Below, piece after piece: positions 35,871-43,854 of a stretch of DNA of 64,000 nucleotides. The position numbers and the translations under genes were made by a program. A model generated the notes under the pieces. The model was given only the letters and a program-made list of their open reading frames with translations, did not search any database and was not told where the DNA came from. The DNA comes from JBMOGA01 sp049318625 (lineage in GTDB: Bacteria; Pseudomonadota; Alphaproteobacteria; Rhizobiales; Hyphomicrobiaceae): positions 1-64,000 of the forward strand of contig JBMOGA010000001.1 of assembly GCA_049318625.1 (NCBI GenBank), read 5' to 3'. Positions within the stretch are counted from its first letter, which is position 1. Every line of letters begins with the position of its first letter.

Positions 35871-36566
35871 TCAGGGCTGGCTGGCGAGCGTAAAGACCGC
35901 CCAAGCGGCTTCCTCATGCGTGAGCATGGCTTGGCGGCCGCCGGCCGCGATCTTGTCTTCGAAGGAGCGCTTCGCCTTGGCCAAGCTCTCGCGGCGGGAC
36001 GACGACAGGATCGGCTTGCCGGTGGCGGGGTCGACCGCGGTGTACTGGCGGACACCAAGTGCCTCCCAAGCCCGCAGGCGATTGACCGCGTAGCGCTCCT
36101 CGGGCGACTGCACAGCGGCGCTCTCGCTCCGGCGCGCCGTTCGCAGCAGATCCGCCACCTCGGCGAACGACAGGAGATCGGTCTCGGCGCCACCCGACGG
36201 AGTCGTTTTCGCCCCATCGCGCATCACGCCGGTGGTCCACTCGAGACCCACCGCCTTTTCGGCCTGACGCGCCGCGACCGCCGCCCTTCCGGAGTCACGA
36301 TCGGCGACGACGAAGCCGGCAAAGCCGACAGGCAGAACCACGAGCGTCAGCCCAAGGCCCGCCGACACGTGCGCGCCGGCTTTCCAGGCATCCAGCGCGG
36401 CGCTCGAGGTGACCAGAACACCGACGAGGCCCAGCATTCCAACCAGCATCCAGTGGCCACCGCCATAGGCCACGGCAGCGGCGGCAATACCGATCGGCAC
36501 TCCCATCAGTACTTTCTCGTACGAGGAGTCCCGGTCGCGCATCTCTGGTGGAGCCTCATCGGGCAT
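35871..36566 (-). CDS. Hypothetical membrane protein
   Basis: A 231-aa protein. The N-terminal third has three closely spaced hydrophobic stretches (VPIGIAAAAVAYGGGHWMLV, MLGLVGVLVTSSAAL, AGLGLTLVVLPVGFAGFVVA; residues about 23-88). The soluble C-terminal part is charged (LLSFAEVADLLRTARR, SSRRESLAKAKRSFEDKIA), probably cytoplasmic. I recognise no family. It converges with the cyclase gene, with six bases between stops. Confidence 0.65.
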   Translation of the reverse strand: MPDEAPPEMRDRDSSYEKVLMGVPIGIAAAAVAYGGGHWMLVGMLGLVGVLVTSSAALDAWKAGAHVSAGLGLTLVVLPVGFAGFVVADRDSGRAAVAARQAEKAVGLEWTTGVMRDGAKTTPSGGAETDLLSFAEVADLLRTARRSESAAVQSPEERYAVNRLRAWEALGVRQYTAVDPATGKPILSSSRRESLAKAKRSFEDKIAAGGRQAMLTHEEAAWAVFTLASQP

Positions 36567-36813
36567 GACGACTCATAACATTCCACCCAAAGCTTGAGCG
36601 AAGGTTGAGATTCCCCGATAACCAGCACGATGGTTCTTGGCCGGCAGCCCGGCGCGCGGTGTCACGCCGTACGTCACGTGCGAGCTGCACCAAAACCACT
36701 TTTGCGCGTGTCGTCCGTGATCAACGCAACCTTAAGAAATGTATCATATCAACACCGTTGAGTTTCACCGGGACTCCCAACCTCGCCGGCGTAACTCTCT
36801 CCGATTGACTTGA

Positions 36814-36843
36814 GCGGCCTGCTTCGGCAGGCCGCCTTTTTTT
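36814..36843 (+). terminator. Strong intrinsic terminator without an assigned gene
   Basis: Perfect 9-bp stem GCGGCCTGC / GCAGGCCGC with a TTCG tetraloop, one C, then seven T residues (36837-36843). The T-run is on the plus strand, so it ends a rightward transcript, yet both flanking genes are leftward. It may serve an unannotated small RNA between about 36600 and 36843. Confidence 0.85.
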
Positions 36844-36846
36844 GGG

Positions 36847-37995
36847 TCAACCGAGGCGACGCCGGAACTCGTCGTAGCCGTAGGAGCGGACCACGCGGTA
36901 GGTTCCGTCCGGCGAGAGGATCGCCATATCCGGCAACGGGGTGCCGTTGAACGTCGTGTTCTTCACGAACGAGTACTGCATCATGTCGCCGAAGATCACC
37001 CGATCGCCGACGGCGAGCGGCGTGGCGAACGAATAGTCGCCGATGATGTCGCCGGTCATGCAGGTCTTGCCGCCGAGTGTATAGCTGTGGGGCAGGATAC
37101 CGGCCGCAGCGGCGCCGAGCACCGGCGGCGTGTAGGGCACCTCCAGCACGTCCGGCATGTGGCAGCTCGCCGACGCGTCGAGAATGGCGATGCGCTTCTC
37201 GTTGCGATGGATATCGAGCACGGTCGCCACCAGATACCCGGTATCGACGACCAGGCCGGCGCCGGGCTCCAGGATCACCTCGACGCCGAACTCGGCCCGG
37301 AAGCTCCGGACAGCGGCGATCAGCTTGTCGACGTCGTAGCCCGGCTTGTTCATGAAGTGCCCGCCGCCAAAGTTGACGGCCTTCACGCGACGCACGTAAG
37401 CGCCGAAGTGGCGGGCGATGTGTTCGATCAGTCCGACCGAGCCGTCGGCGAGCGACTCACACAGAGCGTGGGCGTGCAGGATGTCGATCTGGTCCCATGG
37501 CAGCTGGCCCAGATCAGCGGCCACGGTGCCGAACCTCGATCCAGGCGCGCACGGGTCGTACAGGGCGCCGCCGAGCGTGGCGTTCGAATAGCCGGGATTG
37601 ATGCGCATCCCGACCTTCTTGCCGGCGTTCTTGACGGCCGGGAGGAAGCGGGCCAGTTGACCCGGCGAGTTGAAGTAGATGTGGTCTGCGAGGCCGAGCA
37701 GCGCATCGACCTCGGCGGCCGTGTAGGCGGGTGCGTAGACATGCACCTCCTTGCCGAATGCCTCACGGCCGAGTCGCGCCTCGTACTCGCCGCTGGCGGT
37801 GGAGCCGTCGAGTACGTCGCGAAACAACGGAAAGGCCGCCGGCATCGCGAACGACTTGGTGGCGAGCAGGATGCGGCAGCCCGCTTCTGCCCGCACGCGC
37901 GCGGCGGTCGCGAGGTTGCGCCTCAAGGCCGCCTCGTCGAGCACATAGGCCGGGGTCCGAATCCCCGCAGGAATAGCAGGCATGTCCGTCGCCAT
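36847..37995 (-). CDS. nspC: Carboxynorspermidine/carboxyspermidine decarboxylase
   Basis: Fold-III PLP decarboxylase of 382 aa. Seen: TPAYVLDEAALRRNL (about 14-28), the PLP lysine in ILLATKSFAMPA (about 48), SPGQLARF, MRINPGYSNATLGGALYDPC (about 129-148), NFGGGHFMNKPGYD (about 214), EPGAGLVVDTGYLVATV (about 247) and TCMTGDIIGDYSF (about 315). These match NspC, which decarboxylates carboxynorspermidine or carboxyspermidine, the last step of the aspartate-semialdehyde polyamine route. The synthase-type dehydrogenase gene lies 66 bases upstream on the same strand, so they form an operon. Confidence 0.94.
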   Translation of the reverse strand: MATDMPAIPAGIRTPAYVLDEAALRRNLATAARVRAEAGCRILLATKSFAMPAAFPLFRDVLDGSTASGEYEARLGREAFGKEVHVYAPAYTAAEVDALLGLADHIYFNSPGQLARFLPAVKNAGKKVGMRINPGYSNATLGGALYDPCAPGSRFGTVAADLGQLPWDQIDILHAHALCESLADGSVGLIEHIARHFGAYVRRVKAVNFGGGHFMNKPGYDVDKLIAAVRSFRAEFGVEVILEPGAGLVVDTGYLVATVLDIHRNEKRIAILDASASCHMPDVLEVPYTPPVLGAAAAGILPHSYTLGGKTCMTGDIIGDYSFATPLAVGDRVIFGDMMQYSFVKNTTFNGTPLPDMAILSPDGTYRVVRSYGYDEFRRRLG

Positions 37996-38061
37996 GTCGG
38001 AACCCTCTCCGCTGAGCAGTAGAGGGCGCCGGGCACTGACGACCCGACACCCCGTCCGTTC

Positions 38062-39270
38062 TCAGACCTTCGCGAGGCCGGCCTGCTCGCTCGGCGCCAA
38101 CTCGCGGACGTGCCACGGCAGGCCTTGCTTGGCGAGTTCGTCCAGGAATGGCTTGGAGGGCAACTGTTCGACGTTGTAGACGCCCTTGCCGGTCCACTGG
38201 CCCTTGAACATCATCATGGCGCCGACCACCGGCGGCACGCCTGTCGTGTAGGACACCGCCTGGGCCGCGACTTCACGGTAGCTCTCGGCGTGATCGCACA
38301 CGTTCCAAATGATGTAACGCTTGGTCTGGCCACCCTTCATGCCCTCGATGATGCAGCCGATCGACGTCTTGCCGGTGTAGTTCTCACCGAGCGACGACGG
38401 CGGCGGCAGCAGCTCCTTAAGGAACTCCATTGGGATGACGGGCGTGCCCTTGTACATGACGGGATCGATCCGGGTCATGCCGACGCTCTGCAGCACATCG
38501 AGATGCTTGATGTAGTTGTCCGAGAACGTCATCCAGAAGCGGATTCTCTTCAGACCACGGATGTTCTGAACGAGGCTTTCCTCCTCCTCGTGGTAGATCA
38601 GGTACGATTTGACCGGGCCCACCTCCGGGTAATCGATCATGCACGAGATGCTGAGCGGATCGATTTCGATCCACTCCCCGTTCTGCCAGTACTTGCCCCG
38701 CTGCGTGACCTCGCGGAGGTTGATCTCGGGATTGAAGTTGGTGGCAAACGATTTGCCGTGGCTGCCCGCGTTGCAATCGATGATGTCGATCGCATGGATC
38801 TCGTCGAGGAGATGCTCTTGAGCGTAGGCACAGAAGACGTTGGTCACGCCGGGATCGAAGCCGCAGCCGAGCACCGCCATGATGCCCTTGTCGCGGTAGC
38901 GATCCTGGTAGGGCCACTGCCATTTGTAGGTGAACTTGGCCTCATCGCGCGGTTCGTAGTTGGCGGTGTCCATGTAGTGGACGCCGGTCGCCAAGCACGC
39001 GTCCATGATCGCGAGATCCTGGTAGGGCAATGCCATGTTGATGACCAACTGCGGCTTGACCCGCTCGATCAAGGCTATGGTCTGGGCGACGTCGTCGGCG
39101 TCGACCTCGGAAATATCGATGGGGGTCGGTGCGACGGCCTGGATCTTGCGGCAGCTCTCGAGCCGACGCGAGGCCAAGTGAACCGTCTTGAAGACATCGC
39201 GGTTCATCGCGCACTTCTTGGCCGTGACTGAGCCGGCCGCGCCGGCACCGATGATCAATACCGTTTCCAA
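38062..39270 (-). CDS. Carboxynorspermidine/carboxyspermidine dehydrogenase
   Basis: Saccharopine-dehydrogenase-like enzyme of about 402 aa. The Rossmann motif is VLIIGAGAAGSV at residues 4-15, followed by VINMALPYQDLAIMDA (about 78), HYMDTANYEPRDEA (about 97) and GCGFDPGVTNVFCAYA (about 128). It condenses aspartate semialdehyde with putrescine or diaminopropane and reduces the product; the decarboxylase gene follows. I chose the TTG at 39270 (METVLIIGAG) because GGAG lies seven bases upstream and family proteins begin at that point; an ATG 23 codons earlier would add an unmatched extension. Confidence 0.92.
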   Translation of the reverse strand: METVLIIGAGAAGSVTAKKCAMNRDVFKTVHLASRRLESCRKIQAVAPTPIDISEVDADDVAQTIALIERVKPQLVINMALPYQDLAIMDACLATGVHYMDTANYEPRDEAKFTYKWQWPYQDRYRDKGIMAVLGCGFDPGVTNVFCAYAQEHLLDEIHAIDIIDCNAGSHGKSFATNFNPEINLREVTQRGKYWQNGEWIEIDPLSISCMIDYPEVGPVKSYLIYHEEEESLVQNIRGLKRIRFWMTFSDNYIKHLDVLQSVGMTRIDPVMYKGTPVIPMEFLKELLPPPSSLGENYTGKTSIGCIIEGMKGGQTKRYIIWNVCDHAESYREVAAQAVSYTTGVPPVVGAMMMFKGQWTGKGVYNVEQLPSKPFLDELAKQGLPWHVRELAPSEQAGLAKV

Positions 39271-39442
39271 CAGTCGCTCCCGTGCCTGGATCTGGGTCGG
39301 TTCGAGCCGGGACTTTTCCGCGGCCAGAGAACGCAACACTCACGGCCACATAGGGCAGTTGGCCTTCACATTCAACACGTCACGGCCGCCGGGGGGCCTG
39401 GGGACTTGGGCGTGCATGATTGAGGTGTGCACAATCTAAGAT

Positions 39443-39458
39443 TTAAGCGACGCTTAAC
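39443..39458 (+). promoter_or_regulatory. CtrA-type box upstream of the PilZ gene
   Basis: TTAAGCGACGCTTAAC is an exact match to the alphaproteobacterial CtrA consensus TTAA-N7-TTAAC. It is also a near-perfect palindrome (TTAAGCG-A-CGCTTAA). It lies 53 bases before the PilZ ATG and about 170 bases upstream of the divergent polyamine dehydrogenase start. Confidence 0.6.
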
Positions 39459-39510
39459 TTGGTTCGGGCAAAGATGGTGCAATACCGGCAGCTACAGACC
39501 ATAGAAGACC

Positions 39511-39780
39511 ATGACAATGGCACAGTCGAACTCCGAGCGCCGTCAGTGGCCGCGCCTCAAGGCCAACTCGAAGGGCGAGATCGTCTACATGCGCAGCGCT
39601 CTCAGAGGGCTCTGCTCGCTTCCCTGCAGGGTCGTCGATGTCTCCGACGGCGGTGCCCAGGTGGAAATGGCCGACGTCAAGCTGCCGGACGAAGTCTACC
39701 TGGTCATCGACGAGACGGTGAAAATCGCCTGCCGCGTGATGCGCCAGGAAGGGCCACAGGTCGGCCTCCACTTCATCTGA
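39511..39780 (+). CDS. PilZ-domain protein
   Basis: A single-domain PilZ protein of 89 aa, a c-di-GMP receptor fold. The two ligand motifs are present: the N-terminal basic stretch ERRQWPRL (residues about 8-15) and VDVSDGGAQVEM (D/N-x-S-x-x-G, about 42-53). The C-terminus ends in the family's final strand (GPQVGLHFI). Such proteins relay c-di-GMP levels to motility or envelope targets by contact. The start is ATG 39511 or, two codons on, ATG 39517; neither has a strong ribosome site. A CtrA-type box lies just upstream. Confidence 0.9.
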   Translation: MTMAQSNSERRQWPRLKANSKGEIVYMRSALRGLCSLPCRVVDVSDGGAQVEMADVKLPDEVYLVIDETVKIACRVMRQEGPQVGLHFI

Positions 39781-39802
39781 GGCCCGCAGCCGAGCCGTCC
39801 CA

Positions 39803-40934
39803 TCATTCGAGGTCGGCAACCACGGTCGGCTCGCCACCCTTCATGCGCCGCGCCAGCGCCGCCTCGATGAAGCGATCGATATCGCCATCGAGCACAGCCT
39901 GAGGATTGCCGCTGTCGACACCGGTTCGTGTGTCTTTGACCATCTGATAGGGCTGGAGGACGTAAGATCGGATCTGGTGGCCCCAGCCGATATCGGTGCG
40001 CGCCGCCTGATCGGCCTGCGCCTTCTCCTCGCGCTTCTTCAGTTCCTGCTCGTAGAGCTTGGCCTTCAAGCGCTGCCAGGCGACGTCGCGGTTTTGATGC
40101 TGCGAGCGCTGATCCTGGGCCAGCACCATGATGCCGGTCGGCTTGTGGATGAGGCGGACAGCGCTTTCCGTCTTGTTGACGTGCTGGCCGCCGGCGCCGC
40201 CGGAGCGGAGCGTCTGTGTCTCGACGTCGGACGGATTGATGTCGATCTGAATCGAGTCGTCGATGATCGGATAGATGGTCACGGACGCAAAGCTCGTATG
40301 GCGGCGCGCGTTCGAGTCGAAGGGCGAGATGCGCACGAGACGATGAACACCGGCCTCGGTCTTCAGCCAGCCGTAGGCGTTGTGACCCTTGATCTCGACG
40401 AGCGCCGACTTGATCCCGGCTTCTTCGCCCGCGCTATCGTCGATCAGCTTGACCTGATAGCCGCGCCGCTCCGCCCAGCGCATGTACATGCGCAAGAGCA
40501 TCTGCGCCCAGTCCTGGCTTTCCGTGCCGCCGGCGCCGGCGTGAACCTCGAGATAGGTGTCGTTGGCGTCGGCCTCGCCGGACAACAGCGCCTCGACCTC
40601 GCGCTTGTGCGCGAGATCTTCGAGCCGGCGCAAGCCCGCCTCGCCCTCGGCGATGGTCGCCTCGTCGCCTTCACCTTCACCGAGCTCGATCAAGGTGAGG
40701 GCATCATCGAGACCGCTCTCGATCTCCTTCACGCTGGCGATCTGACTCTCGAGCGCCTGCCGATCACGCATCAGCTTCTGCGCCTTGGCGGGGTCGTTCC
40801 AGAGGCTAGGGTCCTCGGCGCGACGGTTCATGTCCTCCAGGCGGGGTGCTGCAGTATCCCAGTCAAAGATGCCTCCGCAGAAGCGTCAGGGATTCGCGGA
40901 CGGCAGCGGCGGACTTCTCGGCTTCGGCGCGCAT
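39803..40934 (-). CDS. prfB: Peptide chain release factor 2, with programmed +1 frameshift
   Basis: RF2, about 376 aa, releases peptides at UGA and UAA. The recognition motif SPF (VRISPFDSNARR) and the catalytic GGQ (SGGAGGQHVNKT) are present. Translation starts at ATG 40934 behind GAGGAGG and reads 23 codons (MRAEAEKSAAAV ... LLRRHL) to CTT TGA. A +1 shift at that site (one T skipped) continues as DWDTAAPRLEDMNRRAEDP, the normal RF2 sequence. The shift site has an internal Shine-Dalgarno-like CGGAGG three bases before CTT, as in other bacteria. The second segment runs 40864-39803. UGA in-frame makes synthesis depend on RF2 level. Confidence 0.96.
40863..40877 (-). promoter_or_regulatory. prfB frameshift site
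   Basis: On the minus strand the sequence GGAGG-CAT-CTT-TGA-C contains the conserved slippery CUU UGA C and its upstream Shine-Dalgarno-like stimulator at the short spacing typical of RF2 autoregulation. TGA is at 40865-40863. Confidence 0.93.
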
Positions 40935-41021
40935 CAGCGGCCTCCTCGGTCGGAGCTTCCAGGGTTTGGCGCGAGCCTATAGGACCGGTTGCGCCACTTG
41001 TAAACGCACGGGGCAAGATGC

Positions 41022-43562
41022 TCAGTACAGGCCGCCGCGACCGACGCTGACGTTACGCGGCACCTGCGGCTGCAAGGGGTCGGCCTCCGACGTCAGCCCC
41101 TCGTAGCCGAGGAACGAGTTCGGATCGTCCGGCTCCTCGAAGGGCTTGTACGCCTCCCAGATCGCGTCCTTGTCGCCGGGCCCGGCTCTCAGGCCAGTCT
41201 TCGGATTGACGCGGACCATCTTGATGCCGGCCGGCTGGCGGAACGGCACCGCTTTCTTGTCCTTCAGGGCCATCTTCATGAAATTCGCGAAGATCGGCGC
41301 CGAGATCTGACCGCCGGTGGCGGAGCGGCCCATGGGACGCGGCGTGTCGTAGCCGATGAACACGCCGACCACCATGTCGGGTGAGTAGCCCATGAACCAG
41401 ACGTCTTTGGACTCGTTGGTGGTCCCGGTCTTGCCGGCCAGTGGCACGTTCGGGACGATCTGCTTCACGACCGTCGCGGTGCCGCGCTGGACCACGCCTT
41501 CCAGCATCGAGGTCATCTGGTAGGCGGAATGGGGATCGAGCACCTGACGGCGGTCGTCGGGAACCTCGGGCTCTTCCTGGCCCTGCCACCGGTCGGCCTT
41601 GCAGGTGGTGCACTGACGGCCGTCGTGGCGCCACACCGTGCGGCCCCAACGGTCCTGGATGCGATCGATCAGGGTGGCCCGCACCTCCTTGCCGCCGTTG
41701 GCGAGCACCGAGTAGGCGGTGGCCATGCGCAGAAGCGTGGTCTCGCCGGCGCCGAGCGACATCGACAGCACGGGCAGCAGATCGTCATAAACGCCGAAAC
41801 GCTTCGAATACTCCGTGATCAACGGCATGCCCATGTCCTGGGCGAGCCGCACCGTCATCTGGTTGCGCGATTTCTCGATGCCGGTGCGCAGCGTCGACGG
41901 GCCGTAGGACTTGTCCTTGTTGTAGTTCTCAGGCCGCCAGACTTCCTTGCCCGGCCCCTGCTCGATCTCGATCGGCGCGTCGAGCACGATCGAGGTCGGT
42001 TTGTAGCCGTTGTCGAGCGCGGCGGCGTAGACGAGCGGCTTGAACGACGAGCCCGGCTGGCGCTTGGCTTGCATCGCCCTATCGAACTGGCTGATCGCGA
42101 AGGAGAAGCCGCCGACCACCGCAAGTACACGACCGGTGTGTGGATCCATGGCGATGAGTCCACCGCCGACCTCGGGGATCTGCATGAGGCTCCAAGCCCC
42201 GGTCGGCTTGTCCGGGTCTTTGGGCGCGACCCAGATCACGTCACCTTGCTTGAGGACCTCGGCAGGTTGCTTCGGCGCCGGGCCTTTCGACTTGTCCGTC
42301 GCCGTGAACTTGCCGGCCCACCGCATCTCCTCGAAGGCGATCTCGACGGCCTCACGCTCCTTCGAAAGCGAGCCGTCGGGCTGCCGGCCGGGACGCAGAC
42401 CAACCACAACTTTGTTCCGCTGGACCTCGATGACGGCGCCGAGGCGCCAAGTCGAAATGTCGGTGGCCACATCGAAACCGGCGAGCAACTGGCCCCAATC
42501 GCCGGAAATGTCGATCTGGTTGACCGGTCCCCGCCAGCCGCGATCGCGGTCCAGCGCGACCAGCCCGTCACTCAGCGCTTTGCGTGCATAGCCCTGGAGA
42601 ACAGGATCGAGCGTCGTGCGAACGGACAGGCCACCCTCGTACAGCCGCGTCTCGCCGTATTGGCTGAGGAGTGCGCGCCGGACCTCTTCGGCGAAGAACT
42701 CGGCCGCGAAAATGTGGGCGCCGAACGGACGGAGGTTCACGCCGAGCGGCTTGGCGCGGGCTTCGGCGGCCGCTTCCCGCGTGATGTAGCCGTTCTCGGC
42801 CATCTCGCCGAGGATCCAATTGCGGCGAGCGGTGGCCGCCTGCGTCTTGCGGAACGGATGATAGTTGTTGGGCGCCTTCGGAAGAGCTGCGAGGTAGGCC
42901 GCCTCGAAGGGCTCGAGGTCCTTGAGTTCCTTGTTGAAGTAGTTCAGCGCCGCCGCCGCCACACCGTACGAGCCGATGCCGAGATAGATCTCGTTCAAGT
43001 AGAGCTCGAGGATCTTGTCCTTGGAATAGGCATGCTCGATGCGGATCGCGAGAATGGCCTCCTTGAGCTTGCGATCGAGTTTGCGCTCGTTCGACAGAAG
43101 GAAGTTCTTGGCGACCTGTTGCGTGATGGTCGATGCGCCCTCGGCCCGACCCTTCGGATTTTGGACGAACTTGGTGACGGCGCGCGCGATGCCGATGAAG
43201 TCGAGACCGCCATGCTCGTAAAAGCGCTTGTCCTCGGCCGACAGGAACGCGCCGAGCACCGTTTTCGGGATGGTGTTGATGGGGACGAAAATCCGGCGCT
43301 CGCGGGCGTACTCGGCAATCAACGCGCCGTTGTGTGCGTGGATGCGAGTCATCACCGGTGGCTCGTAGCGGGCCAGGCTCTCGTAATCCGGCAGATCCTT
43401 GGACGCGTTCCAGAGCAGGTAGCCCGCAACCGCGGCGCCGACAACGAACACGACGACACCGGCCGCAAAGCCGAAGCCCAAGAAACCGAGCAAGAAGCTA
43501 CGGCTCCGCCTCTTGCGGTTTTTCTTCGGCTCCGCGGGCGGCGGAAGGATCGGCGCTCGCAT
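41022..43562 (-). CDS. mrcA: Penicillin-binding protein 1A
   Basis: Bifunctional peptidoglycan synthase of 846 aa. N-terminal Lys/Arg-rich cytoplasmic tail, one membrane helix (GFAAGVVVFVVGAAVAGYLL, about 33-52), GT51 glycosyltransferase with SAEDKRFYEHGG (about 109) and EGASTITQQVAKNFLLS (about 140), an OB-like insert, then the transpeptidase with QPGSSFKPLVYAAALDNG (catalytic Ser, about 500), EKSRNQM and GKTGTTNESKD (KTG, about 715). It polymerises and crosslinks glycan strands in the periplasm. ATG with GGGAGC upstream. Order rne - amiC - mrcA - prfB is typical of alphaproteobacteria. Confidence 0.96.
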   Translation of the reverse strand: MRAPILPPPAEPKKNRKRRSRSFLLGFLGFGFAAGVVVFVVGAAVAGYLLWNASKDLPDYESLARYEPPVMTRIHAHNGALIAEYARERRIFVPINTIPKTVLGAFLSAEDKRFYEHGGLDFIGIARAVTKFVQNPKGRAEGASTITQQVAKNFLLSNERKLDRKLKEAILAIRIEHAYSKDKILELYLNEIYLGIGSYGVAAAALNYFNKELKDLEPFEAAYLAALPKAPNNYHPFRKTQAATARRNWILGEMAENGYITREAAAEARAKPLGVNLRPFGAHIFAAEFFAEEVRRALLSQYGETRLYEGGLSVRTTLDPVLQGYARKALSDGLVALDRDRGWRGPVNQIDISGDWGQLLAGFDVATDISTWRLGAVIEVQRNKVVVGLRPGRQPDGSLSKEREAVEIAFEEMRWAGKFTATDKSKGPAPKQPAEVLKQGDVIWVAPKDPDKPTGAWSLMQIPEVGGGLIAMDPHTGRVLAVVGGFSFAISQFDRAMQAKRQPGSSFKPLVYAAALDNGYKPTSIVLDAPIEIEQGPGKEVWRPENYNKDKSYGPSTLRTGIEKSRNQMTVRLAQDMGMPLITEYSKRFGVYDDLLPVLSMSLGAGETTLLRMATAYSVLANGGKEVRATLIDRIQDRWGRTVWRHDGRQCTTCKADRWQGQEEPEVPDDRRQVLDPHSAYQMTSMLEGVVQRGTATVVKQIVPNVPLAGKTGTTNESKDVWFMGYSPDMVVGVFIGYDTPRPMGRSATGGQISAPIFANFMKMALKDKKAVPFRQPAGIKMVRVNPKTGLRAGPGDKDAIWEAYKPFEEPDDPNSFLGYEGLTSEADPLQPQVPRNVSVGRGGLY

Positions 43563-43854
43563 CGGCGCTCCCTGCTGGGGGCCAGTGGACCCCGCTCTTC
43601 AATGATGGTGGTATCTAATCCGTGACCCTTTGGCCAGCAAGACGACGCCTCATGCGCGCGAAGGATTGATCGGAATGTGGCGCTACAGGGTCTGACCGTG
43701 AATTCTCCGATCGGATGGCCCGAGGTCGCCAAACGACGCTGGCATCGGGCCGAATCGGATCGGCGGGCGGCCTTCGCACCAACTCCCCGTTACGGGACCA
43801 GGGTCCCGGGCTCGGTTGCAGCATTCCGCCCCGCCCCCCGCGACCGATCAGACC

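Noticed and set aside
36605..36808. A 67-codon rightward frame just before the orphan terminator
   Set aside because: It would start at a non-ATG codon without a ribosome site, and its composition is not protein-like. A small RNA explains the terminator better.
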